Assembly: GCF_900104145.1 (NCBI RefSeq)
Contig: NZ_FNLB01000005.1
Span: 1-64,000 of the forward strand
Length of the DNA: 64,000 bases
Direction: 5' to 3'
Source: Pseudovibrio sp. Tun.PSC04-5.I4
GTDB lineage: Bacteria; Pseudomonadota; Alphaproteobacteria; Rhizobiales; Stappiaceae
The position numbers and the translations under genes are program-made. Every line of letters starts with the position of its first letter. The first letter of the stretch is position 1. Below are positions 11,601 through 19,953 of this stretch, piece after piece. Below the pieces are notes generated by a model, which ran no database searches, was not told where the DNA came from, and worked only from the letters and a program-made list of their open reading frames with translations.

Positions 11601-14526
11601 TTTCTCGCGTTCGGGAGATGACGGCAACGATCTGCTCATAGAACTTGCCGGTGTTGCGCGCAACTCGATGCTTATCAAAGACCAGCTTGCAGATAACGGG
11701 AAAGAAGTTGAGCTATTTAAGTTAGCAAACGGAACTTATTTCACGAACAAAGACATCGAAACCATCCTTCTGTCTCAATCAATCACAGACACCGCTGACA
11801 CTATTGTTGCGTTTAATGGAGATGACCATATTGAAGCCCGCAATGGCGATGATGAGATTGAAGCTCGCAGAGGTAACGATACCGTTGATGGAGGAGCTGG
11901 CACCGATACCGTTATTCTAAAAGGAAAAAAGGCAGAATATACGGTTACCCAAGATGGCACCTACACGGTTGTTGACGGACCGAGCGGAACAAAAAAACTT
12001 ATCAATGTAGAAAAGCTTGTGTTCGTTGATAATGACGGCAACGAGGAAGTGTCAGTTCTTGTGGCAAACATCGCCCCAGAAGCGACGACAGCTCAGTTCA
12101 CAAGTCTTGAAGACCATAATCTCGTTTTGTTTGTCAGTGACTTACTGAGTTACGTTAATGATCCAGATGGAGCAAACCCCGAATTGGTGTCTGTCAGTAA
12201 TGCAGTCAACGGTAGCGTTGTGATTGACGCGGGGGTTGTGAAGTTTGTGCCACTGCAAGATTTCTACGGAACAGCTCAGTTTGAGTATACGATCAGGGAT
12301 GCAGGTGGACTTGAAGCAACCGGCTCTGTACAGCTCACAATCTCAGCTGTGAATGACCAACCGGTGGTGGCATCCGTGTTGGTCGATCAAAGTACTCCAG
12401 AATCTGTAGCGTGGAATTATACAGTACCTGCTGAAACATTCTCAGACATAGATGGGGATAGCCTGGTACTGGCAGCCTCTTTGGAGGATGGAACTCCATT
12501 GCCGACGTGGCTCACCTTTGATGCCGTTACACAAACACTCTTCGGCACACCACCGCAGGATTTTGTCGGAACTCTAGATATCCAAATAACGGCATCTGAT
12601 GGAACGGCGGAAGTCTCTGATACCTTTGAGCTGACTGTCGCAGCGACCAATGATGCGCCTGTGGTCGCAGTAGCTCAACAGGACAAAAGTATTGCAGAAG
12701 ACACTGAGTGGACATACACGATACCGACTGGTGCTTTCACAGATGAGAATGATGATACCCTGACGCTAACTGCAACATTGGCAGATGGATCAGACCTACC
12801 AGATTGGCTTCTCTTTTTTGCAACCACTCAGACCTTCTCAGGTTTGCCGCCACAAGACTTCACCGGAACACTTGATATTAAACTTACGGCGTCAGACGGG
12901 GCCTCTGAAGTCGCAGATATTTTCCAACTATCCATCACTGCAACCAACGATGCTCCGGCAGTTGCTGTTGCTCAGCAGGACCAGTCTGTTTCTGAAGACA
13001 CCGCCTGGTCCTACACAATACCGGGTAGCACTTTCACCGATCCTGATGGAGATGTCCTGTCTTATAGTGCAATGCAAGCTGATGGCTCGGCCTTACCATT
13101 CTGGCTGAGCTTTGATGCTAGCACCCAGACTTTCTCCGGTACGCCGCCGCAGGACTTCAACGGCGCACTTACCCTCAAGGTCACCGCATCTGATGGCGCG
13201 ATAACTGTCTCCGACGAGTTCGTGCTCACAGTAACAGCCACCAACGATGCGCCAGTTGTGACAGTCGCTCAGGCAGACCAGTCTGTTGCTGAAAATACGA
13301 CTTGGACCTATACGGTTTCGACTGGAACTTTTAGCGATGTGGACGGGGATTCTTTGACCATGTCTGCCTCTCTAGCCAATGGATCGGCGCTCCCAGCGTG
13401 GATCAGCTTTGATGCCAGCACCCAGACGTTCTCTGGTACACCGCCGCAGGACTTCAACGGCGCGCTTGCCCTCAAGGTCACAGCATCTGATGGCTCGGTA
13501 ACTGCCTCTGATGAGTTTGCACTCACGGTGATAGCCGCTCAATCACTAGCGACAGCGGGTGATGACATCCTGACCGGAACTACCAATGTTGATGTTATTT
13601 CTGGCCTTGGTGGTGCAGATCAAATCAATGGCGGTGCCGGTGATGATTATCTTTACGGAGATGAAGGAGACGACACGATTTATGGAGATGCTGGGGCTGA
13701 TACTCTATCGGGTGGTGAAGGCAATGATACGCTCTATGTTGATGCTGATGACATCTCTTATTCTGGTGGTGCAGGTACTGACACGATCATCTTTACTCAA
13801 TCCAGTGATGTAAGCTATGCCGTGGCTCAAAACGGTTTTGAGAATGCGACTGGGGGTGCCGGGAATGATACTTTCTGGGGTAGTAGTGCAACGGACAATA
13901 TCCTTATCGGAGGTGCAGGAGATGATGGTCTCCATGGTTATGGTGGTAATGATACCTTAATCGGTGGCGCCGGAGCAGATTACATGATTGGTGGCGAAGG
14001 CGATGACATCGTTCATGTGGACCAAGATGACACTTGGTATTCAGGCGGTGTGGGAACTGACACCATAAAGTATGTGGGAACTGGCGATTTTGAGTACTCA
14101 CTCGATCAAGGGCACTTCGAAGTTGTCTTCTCCGGCGCTGGGAACGATGCCCTTTGGGGTGGGGATGCCGACGAAGAATTCCACGGCGGTGCAGGGAACG
14201 ATGAACTCCATGGTGGGGCAGGGAATAACACCTTTTACGGAGATAGCGGCAACGATTACATCGTCAGCGGAGTAGGTGACGATACTATCCGGATAGAAGG
14301 AAGTGTCTTTGGTCATGATTCCGTTGATGATTTCACAGCAGGCGCTGGATCGAAAGATAAATTTATCTTAGACAGCGATGTGTTCGCTGATTTTGCCGAT
14401 GTCATGAGCAAGGCAGAGGATTGGGGCGGTAGCACCACCTATATCACCCTCGATGATGACAATTCCATCACGCTGTACGGCGTACAGAAATCCGATCTTC
14501 ATGTTGATGACTTCCAGTTTGTTTGA
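5671..14526 (+). CDS. Giant RTX calcium-binding protein with cadherin-like repeats
   Basis: 2951 residues, intact, GTG start overlapping the previous stop. The N-terminus holds a glycine-rich hydrophobic stretch (about 108-150, AGFSVGGPFGAGVGIV) and no Sec signal. Nonapeptide RTX repeats (GGxGxDxxx) fill about 205-470, 1400-1465, 1600-1625 and 2630-2880, with single copies between. An EF-hand-like calcium segment (DMDGDGVELI, DIDSDGIRER, DKNGNGVIDD, DSNNDGKIDK) occupies about 583-710. Several RTX-associated 'haemolysin-type related' modules (for example VKFGTNVTLDDLEFSYLRAG) follow. A cadherin-like domain (about 2140-2227) and four cadherin/dystroglycan-type repeats (2230-2625) come next. The C-terminal ~70 residues end in DDFQFV, as in type I secretion substrates. 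The exporter genes are immediately downstream. The product is probably a secreted or surface adhesin or toxin-like protein; no enzymatic domain was seen. Confidence 0.9.
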   Translation: MTVTANPISNEEYEGLTTEDKKNAWTAVGLSLNAYWSKIDILLESAIQNATSEKVIGELVEMQKYASKAGAAFGVIFSAVDEFVLDQTDRSVEWSTIRVAVRALIGWGTAAGTAALVGGAAGFSVGGPFGAGVGIVSGIVASFVTDNAAVFILDSIENSFDLEFFAQEKIPEMYAIHAGYGHFVDVREGNTIHVNGGRKAPMVAAGSGNDTIHGSDQNSQEYGADNIDGGSGNDTIYGQRGNDVLYGGTGNDTIYGGDHDDEILGGNGTDTIYGGSGSDVIYGGEGDDVISGEGGSNYSDPTESDSDEIYGMVGDDKITVGVGDHLVFGGEGNDVLVGEESSGDFHGGAGDDKITVEGAESGQTHVFGDGGNDTIKVGKNVDQVDGGDGDDKIEVTDTDGNRMVITGGAGYDNIHGSSDGEDIYGNDDHDVLYGHEGKDNLYGGDSRDTLDGGDDTDIDRLMGGDGSDTYYAYSNDIIDDSDNSGKVFFNGILLNGGEIKKDSCDDDDEKNKSDDEDTIEGRKGEIYHRSNSGLTVEYNGQKLTIKSWRSNGDLGISFDPEGPEGGDSCDPSPDHYGSPLVLDMDGDGVELISLSDSVSFFDIDSDGIRERTGWVAADDALLALDKNGNGVIDDSNELFGYGETFSSGDDDTFSGPGGLNIRYGNGFDALAYYDSNNDGKIDKNDDIFSQLQIWQDANGDGVSDTEELKSLAEAGVTSLSLNSSPANEKNQENLVTDKGTYSGVNGEQELLDVWFKFNQYDIKYEAINNVGPAILALPNLSGGGRVRDLQTTCSEDPVLLELVERFANLSIDGVDQVSDLVDQILYRWAGTSVDLEPSSRGTHRGVFADARKISVIEAFADTEFRQHDSKSPLPKAGAVLTDQYAMIHRNMLARLMVQTDLGSELLPELQLRPPHFLILEAEVSSDVALQRLADNAPAGWAEKMAFYHAGLQLFDTVFLSFFDIKQLDNGKSAYKQKVEDILSSIGLDVQYDDFMVSNIGGNGDDNILMITTPGNQFGSENSIAIGGKGDDKIKLGSGQDYHSDSGVNSVYWGKNQGNDTILIGNGWDKHKVILPEVGFDECEFILNADGGGFRLTIKISATGETLTIVSDSLNVAKMNFLFEFDANFTKNIVDIIAENKTVTEGEDFLIQAKSEELDGLGGDDQLVGSDESSTYKFDLGYGHDTIFDRAAAGVINTVKFGTNVTLDDLEFSYLRAGVHNDLQIKISGTDDSLTIIRQMKGQYPIVDRFEFSNGTVLTYLDIVNLLHTEDGQIVGTGGNDTFHMNATEDTLYLGGDGADTYKYYAGEATHSITEELYSGTVDRIVFDSPRSQIEVTQDDDYYYFSIKDTSGKLAVQKQYSGIDYFRFSDNGADYNLKDLLRMLDTTGFDSGAIVGSDESETLNGTTGDDIIFGLLGNDNIYGGDGDDILYGGEGTDTLDGGSGDDTLIGDGGVSDFDGGEGNDLIIISDKRPSFFYDIGDGDDVILQERWVQTFSVSVHLGDNILPEDLTFSFVAFDSTAYKGKYSFIDTNWAMKIEVAGSGSMTFALDSFDSFSVFAAVNFSNASGADEIYFRDIIEELRNSSDEDQVIVGSFRSDEISSGKGNDVLAGGGGSDTFKFDAGDGHDTIDVSVNETYGLSGRGTISFGDGITASDLSFSRSGEQYQNLTITYSATDSVTIVNQYAVIANFVGVQSESYASTIKFSDGTKLDLSEVEADLMVSGYGDDTLIGSGGADTFAASAGNDVLQGLHGDDTYHFNSGAGEDLILENSANLRYQTSHVEFGELPVDTYREIDKLEFGADISFEDLEFEVVGENSTDLKIYIKNSSDSITIKDQLNPQENWGRLSEVNIDAINADELGPNGEISKAYWMKNLASSFGVEALFSSGIERFIFADGTEYTRQEFATKVGYTEQTSEGFIFTDENGGTLDGGAGEDVLEGGTGNDIIKFGEGYDNDVVSDDGGWDTIEFNGDVSFGEIVFSRSGDDGNDLLIELAGVARNSMLIKDQLADNGKEVELFKLANGTYFTNKDIETILLSQSITDTADTIVAFNGDDHIEARNGDDEIEARRGNDTVDGGAGTDTVILKGKKAEYTVTQDGTYTVVDGPSGTKKLINVEKLVFVDNDGNEEVSVLVANIAPEATTAQFTSLEDHNLVLFVSDLLSYVNDPDGANPELVSVSNAVNGSVVIDAGVVKFVPLQDFYGTAQFEYTIRDAGGLEATGSVQLTISAVNDQPVVASVLVDQSTPESVAWNYTVPAETFSDIDGDSLVLAASLEDGTPLPTWLTFDAVTQTLFGTPPQDFVGTLDIQITASDGTAEVSDTFELTVAATNDAPVVAVAQQDKSIAEDTEWTYTIPTGAFTDENDDTLTLTATLADGSDLPDWLLFFATTQTFSGLPPQDFTGTLDIKLTASDGASEVADIFQLSITATNDAPAVAVAQQDQSVSEDTAWSYTIPGSTFTDPDGDVLSYSAMQADGSALPFWLSFDASTQTFSGTPPQDFNGALTLKVTASDGAITVSDEFVLTVTATNDAPVVTVAQADQSVAENTTWTYTVSTGTFSDVDGDSLTMSASLANGSALPAWISFDASTQTFSGTPPQDFNGALALKVTASDGSVTASDEFALTVIAAQSLATAGDDILTGTTNVDVISGLGGADQINGGAGDDYLYGDEGDDTIYGDAGADTLSGGEGNDTLYVDADDISYSGGAGTDTIIFTQSSDVSYAVAQNGFENATGGAGNDTFWGSSATDNILIGGAGDDGLHGYGGNDTLIGGAGADYMIGGEGDDIVHVDQDDTWYSGGVGTDTIKYVGTGDFEYSLDQGHFEVVFSGAGNDALWGGDADEEFHGGAGNDELHGGAGNNTFYGDSGNDYIVSGVGDDTIRIEGSVFGHDSVDDFTAGAGSKDKFILDSDVFADFADVMSKAEDWGGSTTYITLDDDNSITLYGVQKSDLHVDDFQFV
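12350..13545 (+). repeat. Four tandem ~98-residue cadherin-like repeats in the RTX protein
   Basis: Four units of about 295 bp each encode the pattern DQSxxExTxWxYTxP, F-D-DGD-L, LPxWLxFDAxTQTFSGTPPQ and a final TATNDAP linker. They begin near 12360, 12656, 12956 and 13256. Units 3 and 4 share long near-identical DNA around FDASTQTF and PPQDFNGAL. This points to recent duplication or gene conversion, while units 1 and 2 have diverged. Confidence 0.85.
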
Positions 14527-14534
14527 GTAATTAC

Positions 14535-16280
14535 ATGACATCCATTTCTAATAATACACCTCGGCGGCCATTGGTCGCCGAGGCTTTTGCTGCGTCCCGG
14601 TCCGGGTATGCAGGTGTCGGGGTCTTGAGTCTGGTCATCAACCTGTTGATGCTGACCGGCCCAATGTTCATGCTGCAGATCTATGACCGGGTGTTGGCGA
14701 GCCACAGTGTGCCGACGCTGGTGATCATCGCCAGTTTTGCCGGTATCCTGTACCTGTTCTTTGCTTTGCTTGAAGGCATCCGCGCCCGTGGGCTTTCGCG
14801 TATCTCGCAGGAGATCGACGCACGGCTGTCGCGCACCGCGTTCCTTGCCAATCTGCGCGTGCCGTTGCGCATGGGCAATGCAGGCAAGAACGTGGACCCA
14901 ATCCGCGATCTGGAGACTATGCGCCAGTTCTGGGGTGGTCAGGGTCCAGCTGCGCTCTTTGATATTCCGTGGATGCCGATCTATCTGGGTCTGGTGTTTG
15001 TGCTTCATTTCTGGCTAGGCATGCTGGCTTTGGGCGGAGCTGTGATTATCCTCGCTCTTGTGCTGGCCAATGAGTTTATGAGCCGTGCACCAGCACGCGA
15101 GCTGTCGATGCAAAATGCGCAGCGCAGCAACACCCGCTCCGGTGCCCGCCGTAATGCAGAAGTTGTACGCGCTCTTGGCATGAGCTCCACGATGACCGCC
15201 AAGTGGGATGAGAGCAACGCCAAGTTCTATGATGCACAAACCAAGGCTGGCGATCGTGCTTCCTTGTTTGCAACAGCCATCAAAGCCTTCCGTTTCATAC
15301 TTGGCTCTGCGGTTCTGGCTGTGGGTGCATGGCTGGCGATCCGCCAGGAAGTCTCTCCGGGCGTTATGATTGCAGCCTCCATCATCACCTCGCGAGCTTT
15401 GTCCCCGGTGGAGCAGGCTGTCGGTCAGTGGCGTATCTTTATCGCAGCCCGCCAATCTCGTGCCCGTCTTGAGAAAGCACTGGAAGGTCTGAACGAGACA
15501 GCACCTGAAACGGAATTGCCCCTGCCAACCAAGACCCTGAATGTGCAGCAGATTGCAACAGCCCCTCCGGGAGCCCGCGCGGTGACGTTGACAGGCGTTA
15601 ACTTTGCGCTCAACGCTGGCGATGGTTTGGGTATCATCGGGCCATCCGGATCAGGTAAAACCAGTCTGGTCCGTGCCCTTGTTGGCGTCTGGCCAATCCT
15701 ACGCGGATCTATGCGTCTGGATGGCGCAGAGCCTAACCAGTGGTCCGAGGATCGCCTCGGCACAACTGTTGGTTATCTGCCGCAAGATGTTGAATTGTTT
15801 GACGGCACCATTGCGGAAAACATCTCCCGTTTTGCACCAGAGCGCAGTGACGACAAGGTATTGGAAGCCGCACAGCTTGCCGATGTACATCAGCTGGTGA
15901 CCAGCCTGCCAAATGGCTATGACACACAGGTCGGTGAAGGCGGTACGCTGCTTTCTGCCGGACAGCGCCAACGTATTGGCCTCGCCCGTGCACTTTACAA
16001 CAGCCCGTTCCTGATCGTGCTGGATGAACCAAACTCCAATCTGGATTCAGAAGGGGAAGCAGCGCTCACCAGTGCTATCAAACTGATGCGCGAAACCGGT
16101 AGTATCGTGATTGTGGTCGCCCACCGTCCAAGTGCCATATCTGCGGTGGATCTGTTGCTTGTGGTCAAGGATGGTCAACAAGCCGCCTTTGGCCCGAAAG
16201 AAGAAGTCTTGCCCAAGATCAGTGCGCCAGCTGCCGCTACTGCCAAATCCGGACCGTTAAGCGTGGTGCCACATGTCTGA
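14535..16280 (+). CDS. Type I secretion ABC transporter/permease (PrtD-like)
   Basis: About 581 residues from ATG 14535; a TTG at 14523 that overlaps the RTX stop is an alternative start. The first ~310 residues form the membrane domain (six predicted spans, for example VLSLVINLLMLTGPMFMLQI). The nucleotide-binding domain follows, with Walker A GPSGSGKTS (about residue 369), signature LSAGQRQRIGLARAL (about 472) and Walker B LIVLDEPNSNLD (about 492). No N-terminal C39 peptidase domain is present, as in the PrtD/LapB-like exporters of RTX proteins. It should energise export of the upstream RTX protein together with the next gene. No outer-membrane TolC gene is in the window, so one must be supplied from elsewhere. 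Confidence 0.92.
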   Translation: MTSISNNTPRRPLVAEAFAASRSGYAGVGVLSLVINLLMLTGPMFMLQIYDRVLASHSVPTLVIIASFAGILYLFFALLEGIRARGLSRISQEIDARLSRTAFLANLRVPLRMGNAGKNVDPIRDLETMRQFWGGQGPAALFDIPWMPIYLGLVFVLHFWLGMLALGGAVIILALVLANEFMSRAPARELSMQNAQRSNTRSGARRNAEVVRALGMSSTMTAKWDESNAKFYDAQTKAGDRASLFATAIKAFRFILGSAVLAVGAWLAIRQEVSPGVMIAASIITSRALSPVEQAVGQWRIFIAARQSRARLEKALEGLNETAPETELPLPTKTLNVQQIATAPPGARAVTLTGVNFALNAGDGLGIIGPSGSGKTSLVRALVGVWPILRGSMRLDGAEPNQWSEDRLGTTVGYLPQDVELFDGTIAENISRFAPERSDDKVLEAAQLADVHQLVTSLPNGYDTQVGEGGTLLSAGQRQRIGLARALYNSPFLIVLDEPNSNLDSEGEAALTSAIKLMRETGSIVIVVAHRPSAISAVDLLLVVKDGQQAAFGPKEEVLPKISAPAAATAKSGPLSVVPHV

Positions 16281-17589
16281 GCAAACAACACTTTCCAGCA
16301 TTCAAAAGTCACGCCGTAAACATATGGGCTGGGGCATTGGCCTTGTGGGTGTTTTGGTGGTTGGCCTTGGAGGCTGGGCCTCTGTTGCGCAAATTAACAG
16401 CGCGATTATCACCTCCGGCTCCATCGTGGTCGAAGGGCAGGCAAAAAAGGTTCAGCATCAGGAAGGCGGCATCATCGGTGAGATCCTCGTTAAGGATGGC
16501 GATAGGGTCAAAGCTGGCGATGTCCTATTCCGTCTGGATGAGACGGTGGTCAAAGCCAATCTGTCAATCACCCGCAAACGGCTTTACCAGATGCAGGCGC
16601 AGGAAGCGCGGCTATCTGCTGAATGGCGCAGTAAACTCAAAGTCACCTTCCCGAACAAGCTTACGATCCTTGCTAAAACTGATGCCATCACATCTGCCAC
16701 CCTTGAAGGAGAGCAGGCTCTGTTTGCCGCCCGCCAGCAAGGTATCAAAGGGCGCAAGATGCAGCTTGGCGAACAGGTTTCTCAGCTGGAGCAGCAGATT
16801 GTCGGGCTAACGGTGCAGCGCGACGCGAAGGCGGAAAGCATTGATCTGGTTACCCAACAGCTCTCGGACTTCTCCATCCTACTGGAAAAGCGCTTGATCA
16901 ACGCCTCGCAAGTCACGGCCATCAAACGTGAACGAGCTGAGCTTGTGGGACAGCGCGGTGGGTTAATCTCGCAGGTTGCCCAGACCAAGGAAGCCATTAG
17001 CGAGAAGCGCATTCAGGTTCTACAGTTGGATGAAGAGTTCCTCGAAAAGGTACTCTCTGATCTTCAGGAGATACGCGCTCAGATTGCCGAGCTAGAAGAA
17101 CAAGAAATCACCGCAGAAGATAGACTGAAGCGCATTGATATCCGCAGCCCGCAATCGGGCTATGTGCATCAACTTAACGTGCATACGGTTGGCGGCGTAA
17201 TTGCACCCGGTGACATTCTCATGCTGGTGGTGCCAGAAAACGGCAAACTCATCGTGGAAACCCGAGTGGTTCCAACCGATGTGGATCAATTGTTGCCGGG
17301 GCAAAGCGCCTATGTGCGCCTTGCTGCCTTTGACCAGCGCACCACACCGGAACTGGGAGCGATAGTTCTTAACATCGCGCCAGACCTGACACGCGATCAG
17401 GTCACTGGCGAACAGTTCTATCTGGCCCGGTTGAGGATCCTGGAAAGCGAACTACCAAAGCTTGGCGGACAGACCCTCGTCCCCGGTATGCCAGTCGAAG
17501 GCTTCATCCAAACCGGAGAACGCACAGTCCTCTCCTACTTCATCAAACCCCTCCGCGATCAGATCGCTCATGCTCTCAAAGAGAAGTAG
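16273..17589 (+). CDS. HlyD-family type I secretion membrane fusion protein
   Basis: 438 residues, starting inside the end of the transporter gene (8-base overlap), so the two are co-translated. There is a short cytoplasmic N-terminus and one membrane span (about 19-40, GWGIGLVGVLVVGLGGWAS). A biotinyl-lipoyl-like half (VQHQEGGIIGEILVKDGD), long coiled coils (about 95-275), the second lipoyl half (IRSPQSGYVHQL) and a beta-barrel end follow. This is the periplasmic adaptor of a type I exporter, linking the ABC protein to a TolC-type channel. It is the last gene of the cassette; no obvious hairpin terminator follows. Confidence 0.92.
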   Translation: MSEQTTLSSIQKSRRKHMGWGIGLVGVLVVGLGGWASVAQINSAIITSGSIVVEGQAKKVQHQEGGIIGEILVKDGDRVKAGDVLFRLDETVVKANLSITRKRLYQMQAQEARLSAEWRSKLKVTFPNKLTILAKTDAITSATLEGEQALFAARQQGIKGRKMQLGEQVSQLEQQIVGLTVQRDAKAESIDLVTQQLSDFSILLEKRLINASQVTAIKRERAELVGQRGGLISQVAQTKEAISEKRIQVLQLDEEFLEKVLSDLQEIRAQIAELEEQEITAEDRLKRIDIRSPQSGYVHQLNVHTVGGVIAPGDILMLVVPENGKLIVETRVVPTDVDQLLPGQSAYVRLAAFDQRTTPELGAIVLNIAPDLTRDQVTGEQFYLARLRILESELPKLGGQTLVPGMPVEGFIQTGERTVLSYFIKPLRDQIAHALKEK

Positions 17590-17813
17590 GGATTTGGTGT
17601 GTCGTAGGCTTTGCAGATTGTCGGGTCACCCATTTGTCAGGGAGTGTGACCAATGCGACTGCCCATAAGCGTCCGTAAGAGGGCCGGTATGCGTACGCCT
17701 TTACCTCGTTGTTTCACGTCGCTCTGTTTGGCAGAAATCCGCGGATTTGATATTCTCAAATAGATGGTACGAAATAATTTGCAGTGAAGGGGCGACTAAC
17801 GTACATTTTAGCC

Positions 17814-18401
17814 ATGAAAAACATCTTGATTGGCTATGCCCGCTGCTCGACTGACAAGCAGGACCTTGAAATCCAAAAATCATCGCTCGCGGATCTTGGC
17901 ATCGATGCCAGCCGAATTTATAGCGATCACGGATTAACCGGCACCAACCGCACCAGGCCAGGGCTCGATCAGGCGTTAGCAGCCGTGCGCGAGGGGGACA
18001 CTTTGGTTGTTGCGAAACTGGATCGGCTTGCCAGATCTGTACCGGACGCCAGATGGATTGCCGAACAGCTCACAGAGCGCGGCGTGAAGCTGCAGCTGGG
18101 CGCCAGCGTTTATGATCCGGTTGATCCGATGGGGAAGATGTTCTTCAACATCCTTGCCACTTTTGCCGAGTTTGAAGCCGATCTTATTAGACTACGAACC
18201 CGCGAAGGCATGAAGCGGGCAAGAGCGCTCGGTAAACTGCGCGGCAAGAAACCCAAACTCTCCGAGCTGCAACATAAAGAGCTTCGCCGGATGTACGATA
18301 CCGGCGAGTACTCCATTTCCGATTTGGCGGAAATGTTTACCGTCTCCCGGCCAACAATTTATAGAACCTTAGCAAGAACTTCAAAGACCCAGCAGGTCTG
18401 A
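17814..18401 (+). CDS. Serine recombinase, resolvase/invertase family
   Basis: 195 residues from ATG 17814; an in-frame upstream start at 17784 is less likely. The N-terminal catalytic domain has GYARCSTDKQDLEIQ (catalytic serine in CST), then VAKLDRLARSVPD, PMGKMFFNILATFAEFEADL and IRLRTREGMKRARALG. The C-terminal helix-turn-helix is SISDLAEMFTVSRPTIYRTL. Unlike the recombinase at 1381 it is intact. With that broken copy it brackets the RTX export cassette, so it may have moved it, but no paired crossover sites were identified. Confidence 0.88.
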   Translation: MKNILIGYARCSTDKQDLEIQKSSLADLGIDASRIYSDHGLTGTNRTRPGLDQALAAVREGDTLVVAKLDRLARSVPDARWIAEQLTERGVKLQLGASVYDPVDPMGKMFFNILATFAEFEADLIRLRTREGMKRARALGKLRGKKPKLSELQHKELRRMYDTGEYSISDLAEMFTVSRPTIYRTLARTSKTQQV

Positions 18402-18505
18402 GCCATGTTCCAATAGGGAAGGGCACATTATAGAGTTATATTTCTATAACCAATCCTATATCCTTCATTTGGCGCACAAGGCGTTCTCACAGAGGTTCCC
18501 AAACA

Positions 18506-18916
18506 ATGACTTCAGCAGAATCCCGATCGTACGGCTCCACGTTTTGGCAGAGGTCCTTCGCGCTCTTCGCTGTGATTTTTGGGGCGATGACTCTGATTTC
18601 CGGCGGGAGCGTCTTATTTGGGCCGGTGGAGGCTCAAGTGGCTGCGGGCGACTACATGCCAGTTGTGCTCTGGTTCAACTTTCTTGCAGGTTTTCTCTAC
18701 ATCGGTGCTGCAATTGGGATTTGGCTGCAGCGAAACTGGGCGCTTGGTCTGTCTGCGTTTATCGCAGTTGCAACGGGCCTGGTTGCCTTGGGGTTCGGAT
18801 TTCAGGTTTCTCAAGGTGTGGCATATGAGATGCGAACTGTTGGGGCCTTGGCCTTACGGATAGGTGTTTGGATAGTGATCACTCTGACGCTAATGCGCAG
18901 TCGGCATCAAATGTGA
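18506..18916 (+). CDS. Small four-span membrane protein, unknown function
   Basis: 136 residues with four hydrophobic segments (about 16-38, 50-72, 77-98 and 108-131). The fold looks like small DUF-type four-helix membrane proteins; no catalytic motif is visible. An AGAGG ribosome-site-like sequence precedes the ATG. It lies between the serine recombinase and the left arm of the palindromic island, and nothing ties it firmly to either. Confidence 0.65.
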   Translation: MTSAESRSYGSTFWQRSFALFAVIFGAMTLISGGSVLFGPVEAQVAAGDYMPVVLWFNFLAGFLYIGAAIGIWLQRNWALGLSAFIAVATGLVALGFGFQVSQGVAYEMRTVGALALRIGVWIVITLTLMRSRHQM

Positions 18917-18937
18917 GGCTCTGATAACGAAGTCAAT

Positions 18938-19056
18938 CAGGGCCACAAGCAGCCACTCAGGTGGTTCCATCATGGGTTGAGCCACGCTCACCTGGAGGCT
19001 TCTACAGTAGCTCTTATTGGCGATATGGAATTACTCGACTGACCATTAGCTGCCAT
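18938..19056 (+). repeat. Island boundary repeat, copy A
   Basis: 119 bp at the outer edge of the left arm, close to 90% identical to 20605-20723. It contains two copies of a short motif, roughly GRCCAnnAGCTGCCAYTC, about 100 bp apart. The same motif recurs in the other boundary repeats. It carries no open frame of note. The mirrored copy is at 34373-34491, where outside the arm a further 16-bp piece of the inner repeat (TGTGACAATACCTGCC) occurs near 34509-34524. Confidence 0.75.
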
Positions 19057-19211
19057 TCGCTATGTCTCTGAACATCCTTAGCCACAGCGAAGACACAACT
19101 TAAGCTTGCGTATTTTTGACGTGTACAATAAGTTTTTCTTGAACTTGAATGGGGCACAAAGTGCATCAATTACTCCACGAAGTAGCGTAGTGGTGACGGA
19201 GAGAAAATGAC

Positions 19212-19922
19212 ATGGCTAGATGCACCGCACCAGTAAGGGGGCATAAATCAGCGGCCGCCGCTGCAAACTGCCCTGCATGTGGAAGTCGCGGTCGCTTCGG
19301 CGGTTACGGTGGTCACAGCAGCTACAGTTCAAACTCGTACCCTTCATACCTCCCCTCAGGGAGCAGTAGCAGTCGGAACGGGGGCGGTTCGGGGAACCGT
19401 ACCAAAAAGCCGAGCTGGTCTGGAGCGAGTTCGACTGCTTCGTACACGCCTGAACAAGTGCAGGCGCTGACACCGGTTAGAGAAAGCGTGGAGAACCTAG
19501 CTGTCTCGCAGCCTGACCTTCGTGACGTGTTTCTCTGCCATGCATGGGACGACAGGCAAGGTTCAGCGAAGGAACTGCATGATCTGCTTGAAGCGCGTGG
19601 TGTCCGCGTTTGGTTCAGCGAAAAGGACCTTGGCCTAGGGGTGCCGATGATGCGTGCAATCGACAAGGGCTTGGTGAACTCACGCATCGGTATCGTTTTG
19701 GTTTCTCCAGCCATGTTGCGGCGCCTCCCAGCTGAAGGTGTTGCAGATAAGGAGCTTTCAGCGCTCCTTCGACGTGAGCGTCTCATTCCTGTTATTCATG
19801 AAACGACCTACGAAGAGCTTGAGCAGGTCAGCCTCTTGCTAGCTTCTCGAGCAGGTCTGAGCACAACTGAAGAGACGATGGCCGAAGTCGCGACCAAAAT
19901 CGCAGAACTAGTTGCCACTTAG
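19212..19922 (+). CDS. TIR-domain protein with N-terminal zinc-binding-like motif (left copy)
   Basis: 236 residues. The start has a C-x15-C-x2-C pattern (C4, C20, C23; APVRGHKSA between), then a Gly/Ser/Tyr-rich linker to about 100. A TIR domain follows at about 104-200: RDVFLCHAWDD, VRVWFSEKDLGLG, GIVLVSPAMLRRLP. The glutamate of KELSALL (E181) sits where the catalytic glutamate of NAD-cleaving TIR domains is expected. In bacterial defence, TIR proteins hydrolyse or convert NAD+ on infection; that role is inferred here. The gene is followed 31 bases later by an uncharacterised partner and lies convergent to restriction genes. An identical copy lies at 33507-34217. Confidence 0.88.
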   Translation: MARCTAPVRGHKSAAAAANCPACGSRGRFGGYGGHSSYSSNSYPSYLPSGSSSSRNGGGSGNRTKKPSWSGASSTASYTPEQVQALTPVRESVENLAVSQPDLRDVFLCHAWDDRQGSAKELHDLLEARGVRVWFSEKDLGLGVPMMRAIDKGLVNSRIGIVLVSPAMLRRLPAEGVADKELSALLRRERLIPVIHETTYEELEQVSLLLASRAGLSTTEETMAEVATKIAELVAT

Positions 19923-19953
19923 TTGCGATAGGGTTGAAGCCGGAAATTGTAAG

